Assembly (NCBI RefSeq): GCF_947090785.1
Contig: NZ_OX352320.1
Coordinates: 3,027,001-3,091,000 of the forward strand
Source: Rheinheimera sp. MM224
GTDB taxonomy: Bacteria; Pseudomonadota; Gammaproteobacteria; Enterobacterales; Alteromonadaceae
Direction of reading: 5' to 3'
DNA length: 64,000 bases
The position numbers and the translations under genes are program-made. The notes under the pieces were generated by a model. That model searched no databases and was not told the DNA's origin. It saw nothing but the letters and a program-made list of their open reading frames with translations. Positions 7,942-18,724 of this stretch are shown here, piece by piece (the first letter of the stretch is position 1; each line of letters opens with the position of its first letter).

Positions 7942-10404
7942 ATGGATGTGTTGATTTTTTGGGTAGCCTTGCTTGGCACAGTAGCCGTGCTCGCCTACCA
8001 CAGAGCAAGTTTAACTATGTTTACAGCGTTGATCGCTGCTTTATTAGCTGTTGCAACCTTCACTGATACAGTGGGTGTGATTAGCTGGATCCTGTTTTTG
8101 GTTGTGGCTGTGCCTTTAAATGTAGCCAGCATACGTCAACAGTATTTAACCAAACCTTTGTTAAAACTGTACCGCAAAATCATGCCGGAAATGTCGACCA
8201 CAGAAAAAGAAGCTATTGATGCCGGCACCACCTGGTGGGAAGGCGATTTATTCCGTGGCACGCCAGACTGGCACAAACTGCACAATTATCCAAAACCACG
8301 TTTAAGTGCTGAAGAGCAAGCGTTTTTAGATGGCCCTTGTGAAGAGTTACTGGCCATAGTCGATGACTGGCACACCACACATGAACGTGCTGACTTATCA
8401 CCAGAAGTGTATCAGTACTTAAAAGACCATGGCTTCTTTGCGATGATCATCAAAAAGCAATACGGCGGCCTGGAATTCTCAGCCTATGCCCAGTCTTGTG
8501 TGCTGCAAAAATTAACCAGCAAAAGTATGGTTTTATCCAGCGTCGTTGGTGTGCCTAACTCGTTAGGCCCAGGCGAGCTGTTACAACATTATGGTACCAA
8601 AGAGCAGCAGGACCACTACCTGCCTCGTTTGGCCAAAGGTTTAGAAATTCCTTGTTTTGCCTTAACCAGCCCGGAAGCAGGTTCTGATGCCGGCGCTATC
8701 CCTGATGTAGGTGTAGTCTGTAAAGGCGAATGGGAAGGTCAGGAAATTATTGGTATGCGCCTGACATGGAACAAGCGTTATATCACATTGGCCCCTATCG
8801 CTACTGTATTGGGTCTAGCATTTAAGATGCAGGATCCGGACGGTTTATTAGGCGATAAAAAAGATTTAGGCATCACTTGTGCTTTAATCCCTGTCTCTAC
8901 TCCAGGCGTAAAAATTGGTCGTCGTCACTTCCCTCTGAACGTGCCATTCCAGAATGGTCCTACTCAGGGTGAAGAGGTCTTTGTGCCGCTGGACTACATT
9001 ATTGGTGGTCCGAAGATGGCTGGTCAGGGCTGGCGCATGCTGGTGGAATGTTTGTCCGTAGGCCGGGCTATCACCCTGCCGTCAAACAGCACAGGTGGTA
9101 TCAAAGCTGCTGCGTTGTTAACTGGTGCTTATGCCCGTATCCGTCGTCAGTTCAAGCTGCCTATAGGTAAAATGGAAGGTATTGAAGAAGCCTTAGCCCG
9201 TATTGGCGGTTATGCCTATATGGCTGAAGCCTCGACCACTATGTCGGTAGGTTCTATCGACTTAGGCGAAAAGCCATCTGTTATTTCCGCCATCACTAAA
9301 TACCATATGACAGAGCGTATGCGTCAGGTGACTATTGATGCCATGGATATCCATGGTGGTAAAGGCATCTGTATGGGCCCGAACAACTATTTGGCCCGTG
9401 GTTATCAGGGTGCTCCGGTTGCTATCACTGTAGAAGGTGCAAACATACTGACCCGTAATATGATTATTTATGGTCAGGGCGCAATTCGTTGCCATCCATT
9501 TGTACTGGCTGAATTACAGGCTGCGGGTTTAGAAGACGAACGCGCTGCTGTGACGGCCTTTGACCGTGCTTTGTTTGGCCATATTGGTTTTAGCATCAGC
9601 AACTTCTTCCGTGCTTTATGGTTAGGCTTGAGCAATTCAGCCTTCTCTGCCAGCCCGTATGCAGATGCAACAGCTAAGTACTACAAACAAATGAACAGAT
9701 ACAGCGCTGCGTTGGCACTGATGTCTGATGTTGCTATGGGTACCATGGGTGGTGACTTAAAACGCCGTGAACGTATCTCCGCCCGTTTAGGCGATATGTT
9801 ATCCATGTTGTATCTGACCTCTTCTGTACTGAAGCGTTTTAACGACGACGGTCGTCCGGCGCAGGATTTACCTTTAGTGCAATGGGCTTGTGAAGACAAT
9901 ATGTACAAAGCTCAGGTGGCTATGGATGAAATGCTGGATAACTTCCCGAATCGTATCGTAGGTTCGGTGTTAGGCAAGCTGTTATTCCCTTGGGGTCGTA
10001 CTTTGCGTAAACCTTCGGACCAGCTGGATCACCAGGTGTCGCGCATTATGCAAACACCTTGTGAAGCCCGCAGCCGCTTAGCGACCAACGTCTATCTGAC
10101 GCTGGAACCAAACAATCAAATCGGGTTAATTGAAAAAGCTCTGACTGATATTCTGGCCGCTGAACCTATCTTCGATAAAGTGGTGCATGCAGCGAATAAA
10201 CGCCTGCCATTCTTCCGCTTACACGAAGTAGCTGCTTTAGGCTTAGAGCTGGGTGTGATCACCGAAGCTGAAGCAGAAAAGCTGCGTGTGGCTGAGCAAG
10301 GCCGTCTACACACCATTAACGTGGATGATTTTGACCCACTGGAACTGGCTGCTGATAAGTCTTTGTTTGATAAAAAGCCAAAAGCTAAGTCTGTTGCCGC
10401 TTAA
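7942..10404 (+). CDS. fadE: Acyl-CoA dehydrogenase FadE
   Basis: FadE performs the first, FAD-dependent oxidation step of fatty-acid beta-oxidation. The 820-residue protein (E. coli 814) has two N-terminal hydrophobic segments (about residues 1-60) that should anchor it to the inner membrane, then the acyl-CoA dehydrogenase domains with [29 protein letters not shown] and [20 protein letters not shown], and the long C-terminal DUF1974-type region characteristic of FadE. The ribosome site CAGGAG precedes the ATG. A FadR-like operator and a strong downstream terminator indicate a single-gene unit. Confidence 0.95.
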   Translation: MDVLIFWVALLGTVAVLAYHRASLTMFTALIAALLAVATFTDTVGVISWILFLVVAVPLNVASIRQQYLTKPLLKLYRKIMPEMSTTEKEAIDAGTTWWEGDLFRGTPDWHKLHNYPKPRLSAEEQAFLDGPCEELLAIVDDWHTTHERADLSPEVYQYLKDHGFFAMIIKKQYGGLEFSAYAQSCVLQKLTSKSMVLSSVVGVPNSLGPGELLQHYGTKEQQDHYLPRLAKGLEIPCFALTSPEAGSDAGAIPDVGVVCKGEWEGQEIIGMRLTWNKRYITLAPIATVLGLAFKMQDPDGLLGDKKDLGITCALIPVSTPGVKIGRRHFPLNVPFQNGPTQGEEVFVPLDYIIGGPKMAGQGWRMLVECLSVGRAITLPSNSTGGIKAAALLTGAYARIRRQFKLPIGKMEGIEEALARIGGYAYMAEASTTMSVGSIDLGEKPSVISAITKYHMTERMRQVTIDAMDIHGGKGICMGPNNYLARGYQGAPVAITVEGANILTRNMIIYGQGAIRCHPFVLAELQAAGLEDERAAVTAFDRALFGHIGFSISNFFRALWLGLSNSAFSASPYADATAKYYKQMNRYSAALALMSDVAMGTMGGDLKRRERISARLGDMLSMLYLTSSVLKRFNDDGRPAQDLPLVQWACEDNMYKAQVAMDEMLDNFPNRIVGSVLGKLLFPWGRTLRKPSDQLDHQVSRIMQTPCEARSRLATNVYLTLEPNNQIGLIEKALTDILAAEPIFDKVVHAANKRLPFFRLHEVAALGLELGVITEAEAEKLRVAEQGRLHTINVDDFDPLELAADKSLFDKKPKAKSVAA

Positions 10405-10423
10405 GCTGTAATAGATCACAAAG

Positions 10424-10450
10424 AAGCCTGCCCTGTGCAGGCTTTTTTTT
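10424..10450 (+). terminator. Intrinsic terminator of fadE
   Basis: Arms AAGCCTGC and GCAGGCTT (8 bp) with loop CCTGT are followed by an uninterrupted T-run. Confidence 0.92.
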
Positions 10451-10585
10451 GCCTGTAAAACTACATGGGGAAGAGAGTTAAATAAGGGAAAGCGTAATAG
10501 ACCAGAAGGATTATTTAACCGGGAGCAGAGGTGCGGATTTTGTGTGTTGTTTTTGGTGTTGCAGCTTTTCAGAACGCCAGAAAGC

Positions 10586-10607
10586 AAAAAACAGCATTGC
10601 TGCTGTT
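10586..10607 (-). terminator. Intrinsic terminator of the tRNA operon
   Basis: On the reverse strand AACAGCA and TGCTGTT pair around a GCAA tetraloop and run into TTTT. It lies 20 bases after the last tRNA. Confidence 0.8.
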
Positions 10608-10626
10608 ATTGTTTTTAGAGGGAGAA

Positions 10627-10703
10627 TGGTCGGTGATGCAAGATTCGAACTTGCGACCCCTTGGACCCAAACCAAGTGCGCTACCAAGCTGCGCTAATCA
10701 CCG
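10627..10703 (-). tRNA. tRNA-Pro (anticodon TGG), copy 2 in transcription order
   Basis: A 77-base cloverleaf begins CGGTGATTAGCGCAG and ends with an encoded CCA. The anticodon loop TTTGGGT has TGG at positions 34-36 and the T arm reads GTTCGAATC. It is base-for-base identical to the copy at 10940-11016. Confidence 0.97.
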
Positions 10704-10723
10704 ACATATAAACCAGTCTAAAA

Positions 10724-10800
10724 TGGGGTGGCTGATGGGGCTCGAACCCACGACAACCGGAATCACAATCCGGGACTCTACCAACTGAGCTACAGCCACC
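10724..10800 (-). tRNA. tRNA-His (anticodon GTG)
   Basis: The reverse strand reads GGTGGCTGTAGCTCAGTTGG, with the extra 5' G at -1 facing C73 as in all histidine tRNAs, anticodon GTG in ATTGTGATT, and an encoded CCA end. Confidence 0.97.
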
Positions 10801-10833
10801 ACGGTAGAACTTTTAACACTGTACTTGTTGCAA

Positions 10834-10910
<77 letters not shown>

Positions 10911-10939
10911 CAAATTCGAGGCCGTTAGGCTCTCTTAAA

Positions 10940-11016
10940 TGGTCGGTGATGCAAGATTCGAACTTGCGACCCCTTGGACCCAAACCAAGTGCGCTACCAA
11001 GCTGCGCTAATCACCG
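10940..11016 (-). tRNA. tRNA-Pro (anticodon TGG), first in the operon
   Basis: This is the promoter-proximal gene of the Pro-Arg-His-Pro operon and is identical over 77 bases to the Pro tRNA at its far end. CCA is encoded. Confidence 0.97.
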
Positions 11017-11045
11017 ACTTCGCTACACTACTGCAACGGGGCGGA

Positions 11046-11074
11046 ATATTACAGCCCAACCCTTGGAGCGTCAA
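11046..11074 (-). promoter_or_regulatory. Promoter of the tRNA operon with GC-rich discriminator
   Basis: On the reverse strand TTGACG (-35), 17 bases, then TAATAT (-10), followed by TCCGCCCCG. A GC-rich discriminator after the -10 is the mark of stable-RNA promoters that are shut down by ppGpp; that regulation is inferred. It starts transcription about 20 bases before the first tRNA-Pro. Confidence 0.75.
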
Positions 11075-11259
11075 ACCTTTTTTGCAGCTAAAAAACTGAT
11101 TGCTTAATATTTGAACCCATTTGCCATAAAAGCGACCAATACGGTGAAAATATGCTGATTTTTTAACTTTTTACGCCACTTAAACTGATCTGCTTGGCCT
11201 CTTTAGCGTAGCTGTGCGAAAATACAAATCCTCAGATTTCAGGTCAACAGAGCAGTTTT

Positions 11260-12117
11260 ATGGCAGCACAAATCATAGATGGCAAAGCGGTAGCTCAATC
11301 TACCCGTCAACAGGTCGCATTAAGGGTTCAGCAACGCCTTGCGGCAGGAAAAAGAGCTCCGGGCCTTGCGGTAGTACTGGTCGGTATGGATGCAGCCTCT
11401 CAGGTCTATGTAGGCAGTAAACGTAAAGCCTGTGAAGAAGTAGGTTTTGAATCCTTCTCTTACGATTTGCCATCAGGCACGACTCAACAAGAGTTATTTG
11501 ATTTAATCGATACGTTAAATGCAGATAACAAAGTAGACGGTATTCTGGTGCAATTGCCTTTGCCTGCAGGTTTAGACGCTTCGGCCATTCTGGAACGTAT
11601 CAATCCACTGAAAGATGTCGATGGTTTCCACCCTTACAATATAGGCCGTTTAGCTCAGCGTATGCCTGCCCTTCGCCCTTGCACACCAAAAGGCATCATT
11701 AAACTGTTGCAAAGCACTGGCATTCAAATCCGTGGCATGGATGCAGTAGTGGTAGGCGCCTCCAACATTGTAGGCCGCCCTATGGCGCTGGAGCTGTTAT
11801 TGGCGGGTTGCACTACAACAGTGTGCCATAAGTTCACCAAACAGCTGGAGCAGCATGTACGCCGCGCTGATTTAGTGGTGGTGGCCGTAGGTAAGCCTGA
11901 ATTTATTCCGGGCGACTGGATTAAACCTGGTGCGCTGGTGATTGATGTCGGTATAAACCGTTTAGAATCCGGCAAACTGGTAGGTGATGTTGAATTTGAT
12001 AAAGCCAAAGAGCACGCACGTTTTATTACGCCTGTGCCTGGTGGTGTAGGCCCTATGACAGTAGCCTGCCTGATTGAAAACACCTTAGAAGCTTGCGAGC
12101 AGTTCCACGATCAATAG
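11260..12117 (+). CDS. folD: Methylenetetrahydrofolate dehydrogenase / cyclohydrolase FolD
   Basis: FolD interconverts 5,10-methylene-, methenyl- and 10-formyltetrahydrofolate with NADP, supplying formyl groups to PurN. The 285-residue protein has the substrate region [14 protein letters not shown] (Tyr and Lys of the active site), [19 protein letters not shown] and the nucleotide-binding [18 protein letters not shown]. It is a single gene, bounded upstream by the tRNA operon and downstream by a strong bidirectional terminator. Confidence 0.96.
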   Translation: MAAQIIDGKAVAQSTRQQVALRVQQRLAAGKRAPGLAVVLVGMDAASQVYVGSKRKACEEVGFESFSYDLPSGTTQQELFDLIDTLNADNKVDGILVQLPLPAGLDASAILERINPLKDVDGFHPYNIGRLAQRMPALRPCTPKGIIKLLQSTGIQIRGMDAVVVGASNIVGRPMALELLLAGCTTTVCHKFTKQLEQHVRRADLVVVAVGKPEFIPGDWIKPGALVIDVGINRLESGKLVGDVEFDKAKEHARFITPVPGGVGPMTVACLIENTLEACEQFHDQ

Positions 12118-12136
12118 TCAGATGCAGCCATAAATG

Positions 12137-12170
12137 AAAAAGGGGCAGAGCTAAAACTCTGCCCCTTTTT
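12137..12170. terminator. Bidirectional terminator between folD and cysS
   Basis: A GGGGCAGAG / CTCTGCCCC stem with loop CTAAAA is flanked by A5 and T5, so it works for both convergent genes. Confidence 0.95.
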
Positions 12171-12181
12171 ATTGCAGACTA

Positions 12182-13561
12182 TTAACCCCGACGCCAGGTG
12201 GTAACACCTGCTTTATCTTCCAGAATAATACCCTTAGCCACCAAAGCGTCACGGGCAGCATCAGCTGCAGCCCAGTCTTTGTTAGCTCGTGCTGTATTGC
12301 GCTGTGTAATTAAAGCTTCAATCTCAGCCACATCATCTGAATCTGTACCTGACTGTAAAAAGGTCTCTGCATCGCCCTGCAAAATACCCATCACACTGCC
12401 GAGTTTAATTAACAAGCACGCAAGCTGTGAGGCTTTGGCTGGATCTGTAGCTTTTTCTTTGTTGATATCACGAGCCAGTTCAAATAACACAGGCAAAGCC
12501 AGAGCTGTATTGAAGTCGTCATCCATAGCAGCACGGAAGGTTTTGACGTAATCGTTATTCATATCGACGTCTGTCGCAGGTTTTACTTCACGCAAGGCGG
12601 TGTACAAACGGCCTAAAGCTGAATGCGCCTGCAACAAGTTTTCCGCCGAGTAGTTCAACTGGCTGCGGTAATGGCTGGAGATCAGGAAATAACGCACAGC
12701 TTCAGCGTTGTAATCTGCCAGTACATCTTTCACAGTAAAGAAGTTGCCTAAAGATTTAGACATCTTTTCTTTATCCACCTGCACCATACCAGTATGGATC
12801 CAGGTATTGACGTACGGTGTGTCATGGGCGCAGCAAGACTGAGCGATTTCGTTTTCATGGTGCGGGAACTGTAAATCTGAACCACCGCCGTGAATGTCAA
12901 AATGTTTGCCTAAATGCTTTGCACTCATAGCCGAACATTCGATATGCCAGCCTGGACGGCCTTCGCCCCATGGCGATGACCAGCGTGGCTCATTTGGCTT
13001 GGCCATTTTCCACAATACAAAATCCAGTGGATCGTCTTTGGCCTGATCAATCTCTACACGGGCACCAGATTGCAACATGTCCAGATTCTGCTGACTAAGC
13101 TGACCATAAGCTTCGTATTTACTGACATCAAACAGTACGTCACCGTCAGAGGCTATATAGGCATAACCTTTCGCCACTAAAGTTTCAATCAGCTCAATAA
13201 TTTCAGCCATATGAGTGGTGACACGAGGTTCAATATCGGCAGGCATTAAACCCAGCGCGTTAAAGTCATCATGCATAGCAACGGTATAACGGGCCGTTAA
13301 AGCGTCACAGCTTTCGCCGTTTTCATTGGCTCGTTTGATAATTTTGTCGTCTACATCTGTGATGTTACGCACATAGGTGACGTCGTAACCGCTGAAACGT
13401 AAATAACGGTTCATCACATCAAAAGCCACATAAGTACGGGCGTGGCCAACATGACAGAAATCATAAATAGTGATGCCGCAGACATACATAGAAACTTTGC
13501 CAGGCACTAAAGGCACAAAGGACTCTTTTTTACGGGTCAGGGTATTAAAAATCTGTAGCAT
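12182..13561 (-). CDS. cysS: Cysteinyl-tRNA synthetase
   Basis: CysRS charges tRNA-Cys. The 459-residue class I synthetase (E. coli 461) has the HIGH-type signature in [14 protein letters not shown], the KMSKS loop as [12 protein letters not shown], and zinc ligands visible as Cys in VCGITIYD, Cys in HIECSAMS and the HHENEIAQS segment. It diverges from ppiB, the same arrangement as in E. coli. The ATG is at 13559-13561, with a GAGGAGCCC ribosome region upstream. Confidence 0.96.
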   Translation of the reverse strand: MLQIFNTLTRKKESFVPLVPGKVSMYVCGITIYDFCHVGHARTYVAFDVMNRYLRFSGYDVTYVRNITDVDDKIIKRANENGESCDALTARYTVAMHDDFNALGLMPADIEPRVTTHMAEIIELIETLVAKGYAYIASDGDVLFDVSKYEAYGQLSQQNLDMLQSGARVEIDQAKDDPLDFVLWKMAKPNEPRWSSPWGEGRPGWHIECSAMSAKHLGKHFDIHGGGSDLQFPHHENEIAQSCCAHDTPYVNTWIHTGMVQVDKEKMSKSLGNFFTVKDVLADYNAEAVRYFLISSHYRSQLNYSAENLLQAHSALGRLYTALREVKPATDVDMNNDYVKTFRAAMDDDFNTALALPVLFELARDINKEKATDPAKASQLACLLIKLGSVMGILQGDAETFLQSGTDSDDVAEIEALITQRNTARANKDWAAADAARDALVAKGIILEDKAGVTTWRRG

Positions 13562-13657
13562 GGGCTCCTCGGGAAATCATCAAAACGGCAATCACAAAGC
13601 GTAACAGTGTAACATCAGCAAAAGCCTTGAGCTATCCTCGCTTTGTCGCTTTGTTAC

Positions 13658-13703
13658 ATACCCAAGCGATACTGAACTAAGCATCTTGAAGTTACTTGGG
13701 TAT
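13658..13703. repeat. Short inverted-repeat element in the cysS-ppiB gap
   Basis: Perfect 9-base arms ATACCCAAG (13658-13666) and CTTGGGTAT (13695-13703) enclose 28 bases that include ATCTTGAAGTTA. The ends resemble those around the palindromic element at 25.8 kb (TTACTTGGTGTATAG), suggesting a related dispersed element. No T-run, so not a normal terminator. Confidence 0.55.
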
Positions 13704-13754
13704 AGACGACAGCTGCGGTACACTATCGCCGTTTTTAAGCCATAGGAGATGATC

Positions 13755-14249
13755 ATGGTTAGCTTACATACCAATTTTGGTGTTATTAAACTGGCATTAT
13801 TTGCCGACAAAGCCCCTGCAACAGTAGAAAACTTTCTGAACTACGTAAAAGAAGGTTTTTATGACAACACCATTTTTCACCGTGTGATCAATGGCTTTAT
13901 GATCCAGGGCGGTGGTTTCACTCCTGAAATGGAACAAAAAGACCCGGGTAAACCAATCAAAAACGAAGCAAACAACAAAGTGGCTAACAAAGCCGGCACT
14001 GTAGCTATGGCCCGCACCAGCGATCCACATTCTGCGACCTGCCAGTTCTTTATTAACGTAGCCAATAACGACTTTTTAGATTTCAGCTCAGAAACTTCTC
14101 AGGGCTGGGGTTATTGTGTATTTGGTGAAGTGGTCGAAGGCATGGATGTGATCAACAAAATCAAAACTGTGTCTACAGGACGCAAGTTTGGCCATGCTGA
14201 TGTACCAAACGATGCCGTGATCATCGAAAAAGCAGAAATCCATGGCTAA
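13755..14249 (+). CDS. ppiB: Cytoplasmic peptidyl-prolyl cis-trans isomerase B
   Basis: This cyclophilin isomerises prolyl bonds. The 164-residue protein lacks a signal peptide and holds [33 protein letters not shown] and [15 protein letters not shown], covering the active-site Arg, Phe, Gln and the Trp-containing loop. The ATG at 13755 is chosen over the one at 13749 because AGGAG lies 6 bases before it and the N terminus MVSLHTNFG fits the family. It overlaps lpxH by 8 bases. Confidence 0.95.
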   Translation: MVSLHTNFGVIKLALFADKAPATVENFLNYVKEGFYDNTIFHRVINGFMIQGGGFTPEMEQKDPGKPIKNEANNKVANKAGTVAMARTSDPHSATCQFFINVANNDFLDFSSETSQGWGYCVFGEVVEGMDVINKIKTVSTGRKFGHADVPNDAVIIEKAEIHG

Positions 14250-14991
14250 AGGCCACAGCCTTTTTATTGCCGATCTGCATTTAAGCGAACAACGCCCGGA
14301 TATTACCGCGGCGTTTTTGCTTTTTTTACAGCAAAAGGCAGCCAATGCTGATGCGCTTTATATTCTGGGCGATTTGTTTGAAGTCTGGATTGGTGATGAT
14401 AACCCCTCGCCTTTACTGACTGAAGTTGCTGGCGCTATCAAGGCCCTGTCCGCTAAATATGTGCCCGTCTATTTTTGCCATGGCAACCGCGACTTTTTGC
14501 TCGGTAAAAAATTTGCTAAGCGTTGTGGCATGCAGTTGCTTGCGCCTCTGACCGTAGTCGATTTATACGGCACTGCCACTTTACTGATGCACGGTGATTC
14601 GCTTTGCACCCTGGACATTGGTTATCAGAAGTTTCGTGCCTGGTGGGACCAAAAATGGTGGCAAAAGCTCATATTGTCGTTACCGCTATGGTACCGGCAA
14701 CACCTCGCGCGTAAAGCCCGCAGGGTCAGTGCTATGGATAAAAAAGGCAAAACATCGGACATTATGGATGTCACGCCAGATGAAGTACCTAAAGTCATGG
14801 CTCAACATCAAGTGCAGCATTTAATTCATGGTCATACCCACAGGCCAGCAGTGCATCCATTGCAAGGTGCCGATGGCAGCGCAGCACAACGTTATGTGTT
14901 AGGTGACTGGTACAGCCAGAGTTCTTATCTGGATGTGTCAGCGGACGGCTGGCAACTACACTTCAACGCCCTGCCCCAGGCGTCATCATAA
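14242..14991 (+). CDS. lpxH: UDP-2,3-diacylglucosamine hydrolase LpxH
   Basis: LpxH makes lipid X in lipid A synthesis at the inner membrane surface. The 249-residue calcineurin-like phosphoesterase has the metal ligands in order: [30 protein letters not shown] and HGHTHRPA. E. coli LpxH is 240 residues. It is translationally coupled to ppiB through an 8-base overlap, as in the cysS/ppiB-lpxH arrangement of enterics. Confidence 0.95.
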   Translation: MAKGHSLFIADLHLSEQRPDITAAFLLFLQQKAANADALYILGDLFEVWIGDDNPSPLLTEVAGAIKALSAKYVPVYFCHGNRDFLLGKKFAKRCGMQLLAPLTVVDLYGTATLLMHGDSLCTLDIGYQKFRAWWDQKWWQKLILSLPLWYRQHLARKARRVSAMDKKGKTSDIMDVTPDEVPKVMAQHQVQHLIHGHTHRPAVHPLQGADGSAAQRYVLGDWYSQSSYLDVSADGWQLHFNALPQASS

Positions 14992-15010
14992 ACAGCCTAC
15001 TGAGATCTTT

Positions 15011-15778
15011 ATGAGTTTTACCGAATTACTTCAGCCCATTCATCAGTTTTTACAGTGTGAAACCCCGGACAGCTGGATAGTCGAAGCGCAGAAACCAGAG
15101 CGGTTGGCGGTTTTATTACAGGACCACTTAATCTGTGAATTAAAAGCGGCGCAAACCGCTATGTATCTGCTGCGCCGTTATGCCTGCGACAAAGACAGCT
15201 CCTTAACCCTACTAAACTGGCTGAAACCTTTTGAAGACTTCGCTTATCGGTTTGACGGTGATATTCATGGGTTAAAGCAGGCTGAAAAACTGAATAAAAG
15301 CATTATTGGCCGTTCTGATTTTGCGTTTTCCGATCGCATTATCGACCGCATGGTGTTGTTAATACGCGAAGAGTTGCACCATTTTTGTCAGGTACTGGAA
15401 ATAATGCAGGCGCGCGGCATTCCCTATGAAAATATTAGTGCCAGCCGTTATGCCAAGACACTTATCCAAAACTGCAAAACCCATGAACCACAAATTCTGA
15501 TCGATAAACTGATCTGTGGTGCTTATATCGAAGCCCGCTCCTGTGAGCGTTTCGCTAAACTCGCTGAATGTGTTGATCCGGAGTTAGCCAGCTTTTACAC
15601 CTCCTTGTTACGTTCAGAAGCACGGCATTTTGCTGACTATCTGGAACTGGCTCAGGTGATCTCCAAATCAGATATCACACCACGAGTGACGTTTTTTGGC
15701 AAACTCGAAGCAGAGCTGATTTCAAACCCGGATCCGGACTTTAAATTCCATAGTGGCGCTCCTGCTCCGGCCATTTAA
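15011..15778 (+). CDS. miaE: tRNA-(ms2io6A37) hydroxylase MiaE
   Basis: MiaE is a non-haem di-iron monooxygenase that hydroxylates the isopentenyl chain of ms2i6A37 in tRNA, with O2. From the ATG at 15011 the protein is 255 residues and begins MSFTELLQPIHQFLQ; a longer frame upstream runs through the lpxH end and is not used. Di-iron ligands appear in LICELKAAQTA, REELHHFCQVLE, CGAYIEARSCERF and RSEARHFADYLELA, giving paired ExxH motifs. It follows lpxH by 19 bases. Confidence 0.93.
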   Translation: MSFTELLQPIHQFLQCETPDSWIVEAQKPERLAVLLQDHLICELKAAQTAMYLLRRYACDKDSSLTLLNWLKPFEDFAYRFDGDIHGLKQAEKLNKSIIGRSDFAFSDRIIDRMVLLIREELHHFCQVLEIMQARGIPYENISASRYAKTLIQNCKTHEPQILIDKLICGAYIEARSCERFAKLAECVDPELASFYTSLLRSEARHFADYLELAQVISKSDITPRVTFFGKLEAELISNPDPDFKFHSGAPAPAI

Positions 15779-15864
15779 AATAGCATTTTTCCGCCCCTCA
15801 AACGCATGTGTCAGTTGACCTGAGACATGCAGCTCTTCTTCACTGTAGATTTTCCGCTCTAAAC

Positions 15865-15893
15865 TTGACGAACGCTGTTCTATTAGCCATAAC
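15865..15893 (+). promoter_or_regulatory. Candidate promoter of the Yip1-family gene
   Basis: TTGACG, 17 bases, CATAAC; it lies in the 176-base gap after miaE and would give a leader of about 55 bases. Confidence 0.45.
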
Positions 15894-15954
15894 AAAGGTA
15901 AGGGTTTGTTGTGTGGCCCTGTATTGAACAACGTAGTAGCCAAGGATAACAACT

Positions 15955-16554
15955 ATGATTCTAAATCACTTATGGGGACTGTATGCCCATCCGAAAGAAG
16001 AATGGCATACGATAGACGCACGTCACGAAAGTTTCAGATACAGCTTAATCCACATCCTGCTCGTCGCCTTAATTCCGTCTATTTGCGCTTATTATTCAGC
16101 AGTACATATAGGCTGGAGTATTGGCGTGGGTGAACCTATACGCTTAACTGCAGAAAGCGCCATGATGCTTTCTGTCGCTATGTATGTGGCTTTAATAGGT
16201 GGGGTCTTTGCATTAGCCTACCTTGCGCACTGGATGGCTCATACCTTTGGATCTGAACCCACTTATACCCAGACGCTGGAACTAGCCTCCTACACCTCGA
16301 CGCCACTTTTTATGGTAGGTTTTGCCGCCTTATTTCCTGAACTTTGGTTTGTGATGCTGGTGGGCTTAGCTGGACTGACTTATTCAGTGTATTTGTTGTA
16401 TGTGGGTGTACCGATACTGATGCATATTCCAGAGGAACGTGGCTTTATTTATGCCAGTTCAGTAGTCACCACAGGCCTCATTCTGCTGGTGTGTGTGATG
16501 ACTGCCACCGCTATTTTATGGAGCTCCGGTTTCGGCCCTGCGTTTACGCATTAG
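15955..16554 (+). CDS. Yip1-family inner-membrane protein
   Basis: The 199-residue protein has a short cytoplasmic start, MILNHLWGLYAHPKEEW, a signature of bacterial Yip1-domain proteins, followed by five hydrophobic spans (about residues 30-50, 68-92, 113-130, 132-152, 167-190). Function in bacteria is unknown. The ribosome site CAAGGA lies 9 bases before the ATG. A terminator separates it from convergent purF. Confidence 0.85.
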   Translation: MILNHLWGLYAHPKEEWHTIDARHESFRYSLIHILLVALIPSICAYYSAVHIGWSIGVGEPIRLTAESAMMLSVAMYVALIGGVFALAYLAHWMAHTFGSEPTYTQTLELASYTSTPLFMVGFAALFPELWFVMLVGLAGLTYSVYLLYVGVPILMHIPEERGFIYASSVVTTGLILLVCVMTATAILWSSGFGPAFTH

Positions 16555-16584
16555 CTGATTTTCAGATACTCATTTTACAAAAAC

Positions 16585-16615
16585 AAAAGGGGCCAGTTAA
16601 AAACTGGCCCCTTTT
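16585..16615. terminator. Bidirectional terminator between the Yip1 gene and purF
   Basis: A GGGGCCAGTT / AACTGGCCCC stem with an A-rich loop is flanked by A4 and T4. Confidence 0.93.
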
Positions 16616-16641
16616 AATTTCACAAGACTGGCTCTGGCCTA

Positions 16642-18156
16642 TCAGTTGCCTTCGTTATGCAAATCTAAACTTGCAGATAACTCGGCTTCTTTTTTGCGTT
16701 TGGACGCTTCATTACGCTGCGCATCCAGACGGTTCAGGTAGGCCTGATCAATATCATTGGTGACATAGACACCATCAAAGACTGAAGTCTCGAAACGTTT
16801 CAGTTCCGGATTTTGTGAACGCACGGCATCCACTAAATCTTCCAGTGACTGGAAAATCAAACCATCAGCACCAATGATTTTGCAGATGCTTTCGACATCG
16901 TGGCCATGAGCAATCAGCTCATTGGCAGATGGCATATCAATACCGTACACGTTCGGGAAACGAATTTCCGGAGCAGCAGAGGCAAAATACACTTTCTTGG
17001 CGCCCGCTTCACGCGCCATATCAATGATTTGTTCTGAGGTGGTACCGCGAACTATGGAGTCATCTACCAGCAACACGTTTTTGCCTTTGAATTCCTGCCA
17101 AATAGCGTTCAGTTTACGTTTGACTGACTTTTTACGTTCGCCTTGACCCGGCATAATAAAAGTACGGCCAATGTAACGGTTTTTCACATAACCCTGACGG
17201 TATGGCAAACCTAACTCATGCGCAATTTGCAAAGCTGCATCGTTACTGGTCTCAGGAATTGGAATGACCACATCAATATCTAAATGCGCCCATTCTTTTT
17301 TGATTTTTTCGCCCAGCTTTTTACCCATAGCCACGCGGGATGCATACACAGACACGTTGTCTATGGTGGAGTCCGGGCGGGCAAAATACACATATTCAAA
17401 AATACATGGGGCATAACTTGGGTTTTCAGCACATTGCTGGCTAAACAGCTCACCATCTTCGGTGATATACACAGCTTCACCAGGCGCTACATCACGCAGC
17501 ACAGTAAAACCATCCGCATCCAAGGCCACGCTTTCAGAGGCGACCATATACTCGGTGCCAAGCGCAGTTTCACGTTTACCCATCACTAAAGGACGGATAC
17601 CGTTAGGGTCACGAAATGCCACTAAACCATGACCAATAACGACTGCAACCACCGCATAACCACCGCGGATTTTGCGGTGTAGATTAGCAACAGCACGGAA
17701 AATATGGTCAGGGTTTACATGCATATCGGCATGAATATCCAGCTCGTGGGCAAAAGCGTTTAACAGCGCTTCTGAGTCTGAGTTGGTATTGACATGACGA
17801 CGGGCGGTACGGAATAACTCGTCTTTTAATTCTTCAGAGTTAGTCAGGTTACCGTTATGCGCCAGGGCTATACCAAAAGGACTATTGGTATAAAACGGCT
17901 GAGCTTCGGCCGTACTGGCAGAACCCGCTGTTGGGTAACGCACGTGGCCTATGCCCATATTGCCAGACAAACGCTGCATATGGCGGGCTTCAAATACGTC
18001 TTTCACTAAGCCATTGGCTTTGCGTAAGCGTAAGGTTTTGTTGTCTACTGTCACTATGCCGGCGGCATCCTGACCACGGTGCTGCAACACAGTTAAACCG
18101 TCGTACAACGCCTGATTGACCGGATACTTACCTACGATTCCAACAATACCACACAT
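16642..18156 (-). CDS. purF: Amidophosphoribosyltransferase (purine step one)
   Basis: PurF makes phosphoribosylamine from PRPP and glutamine. The 504-residue protein (E. coli 505) starts MCGIVGIVG, giving the catalytic N-terminal Cys of the glutaminase domain (also HVRYPTAG and ALAHNGNL), and has the PRPP loop [14 protein letters not shown] in the transferase half. It is the last gene of the accD-folC-dedD-cvpA-purF unit, 20 bases after cvpA. Confidence 0.97.
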   Translation of the reverse strand: MCGIVGIVGKYPVNQALYDGLTVLQHRGQDAAGIVTVDNKTLRLRKANGLVKDVFEARHMQRLSGNMGIGHVRYPTAGSASTAEAQPFYTNSPFGIALAHNGNLTNSEELKDELFRTARRHVNTNSDSEALLNAFAHELDIHADMHVNPDHIFRAVANLHRKIRGGYAVVAVVIGHGLVAFRDPNGIRPLVMGKRETALGTEYMVASESVALDADGFTVLRDVAPGEAVYITEDGELFSQQCAENPSYAPCIFEYVYFARPDSTIDNVSVYASRVAMGKKLGEKIKKEWAHLDIDVVIPIPETSNDAALQIAHELGLPYRQGYVKNRYIGRTFIMPGQGERKKSVKRKLNAIWQEFKGKNVLLVDDSIVRGTTSEQIIDMAREAGAKKVYFASAAPEIRFPNVYGIDMPSANELIAHGHDVESICKIIGADGLIFQSLEDLVDAVRSQNPELKRFETSVFDGVYVTNDIDQAYLNRLDAQRNEASKRKKEAELSASLDLHNEGN

Positions 18157-18176
18157 CGATTATTTCCTCGCCACGC

Positions 18177-18665
18177 TTAGGGTCGCTGCATAAAACTGGA
18201 ATGGGCTTTGATGTACTCAAAAAACCATTCAATGATAAAACCAAATTCGGGTATTAGTTTGGAGGCTTGCCACCAGTCGGTTTGATCCGCGCTGGTAAAA
18301 GCATCCAGGAAAAATAACAACGCACTGACCACCAACACACCACGCAGGGCACCAAAGATCAGGCCAAGTAATCGGTCGGTGCCGGATAAACCTGTCGACT
18401 CAACCAAACGGCCAATCAGGTAATTAATTAAGGCACCAAGAATAAGAGTGGAGATAAACAGAACGGCAATAGAGACTGCATTGCGCACCAGCGCGTCTTG
18501 CAATTCAGTGAAATACGTTGCCAGATAGGGGTAGTAATAACTGGCAACAAAAAAGGCCAGTATCCAGATAATCAGAGAAACCGCTTCTTTGGCAAATCCC
18601 CTGACCAGACTGATCACAGTCGACAGAGAGATAATTGCCAGAATGGCATAATCAATCCAAACCAT
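18177..18665 (-). CDS. cvpA: CvpA family membrane protein
   Basis: The 162-residue protein has four hydrophobic spans and begins [20 protein letters not shown], followed by [10 protein letters not shown], typical of CvpA. In E. coli CvpA is needed for colicin V production and is cotranscribed with purF, as here. The direct biochemical role is unknown. Confidence 0.93.
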   Translation of the reverse strand: MVWIDYAILAIISLSTVISLVRGFAKEAVSLIIWILAFFVASYYYPYLATYFTELQDALVRNAVSIAVLFISTLILGALINYLIGRLVESTGLSGTDRLLGLIFGALRGVLVVSALLFFLDAFTSADQTDWWQASKLIPEFGFIIEWFFEYIKAHSSFMQRP

Positions 18666-18724
18666 TTGCTACCAAAGGATGCTTAAGGACGGCGCGCATT
18701 CTACCAAAACACGCGCCCGAACAC

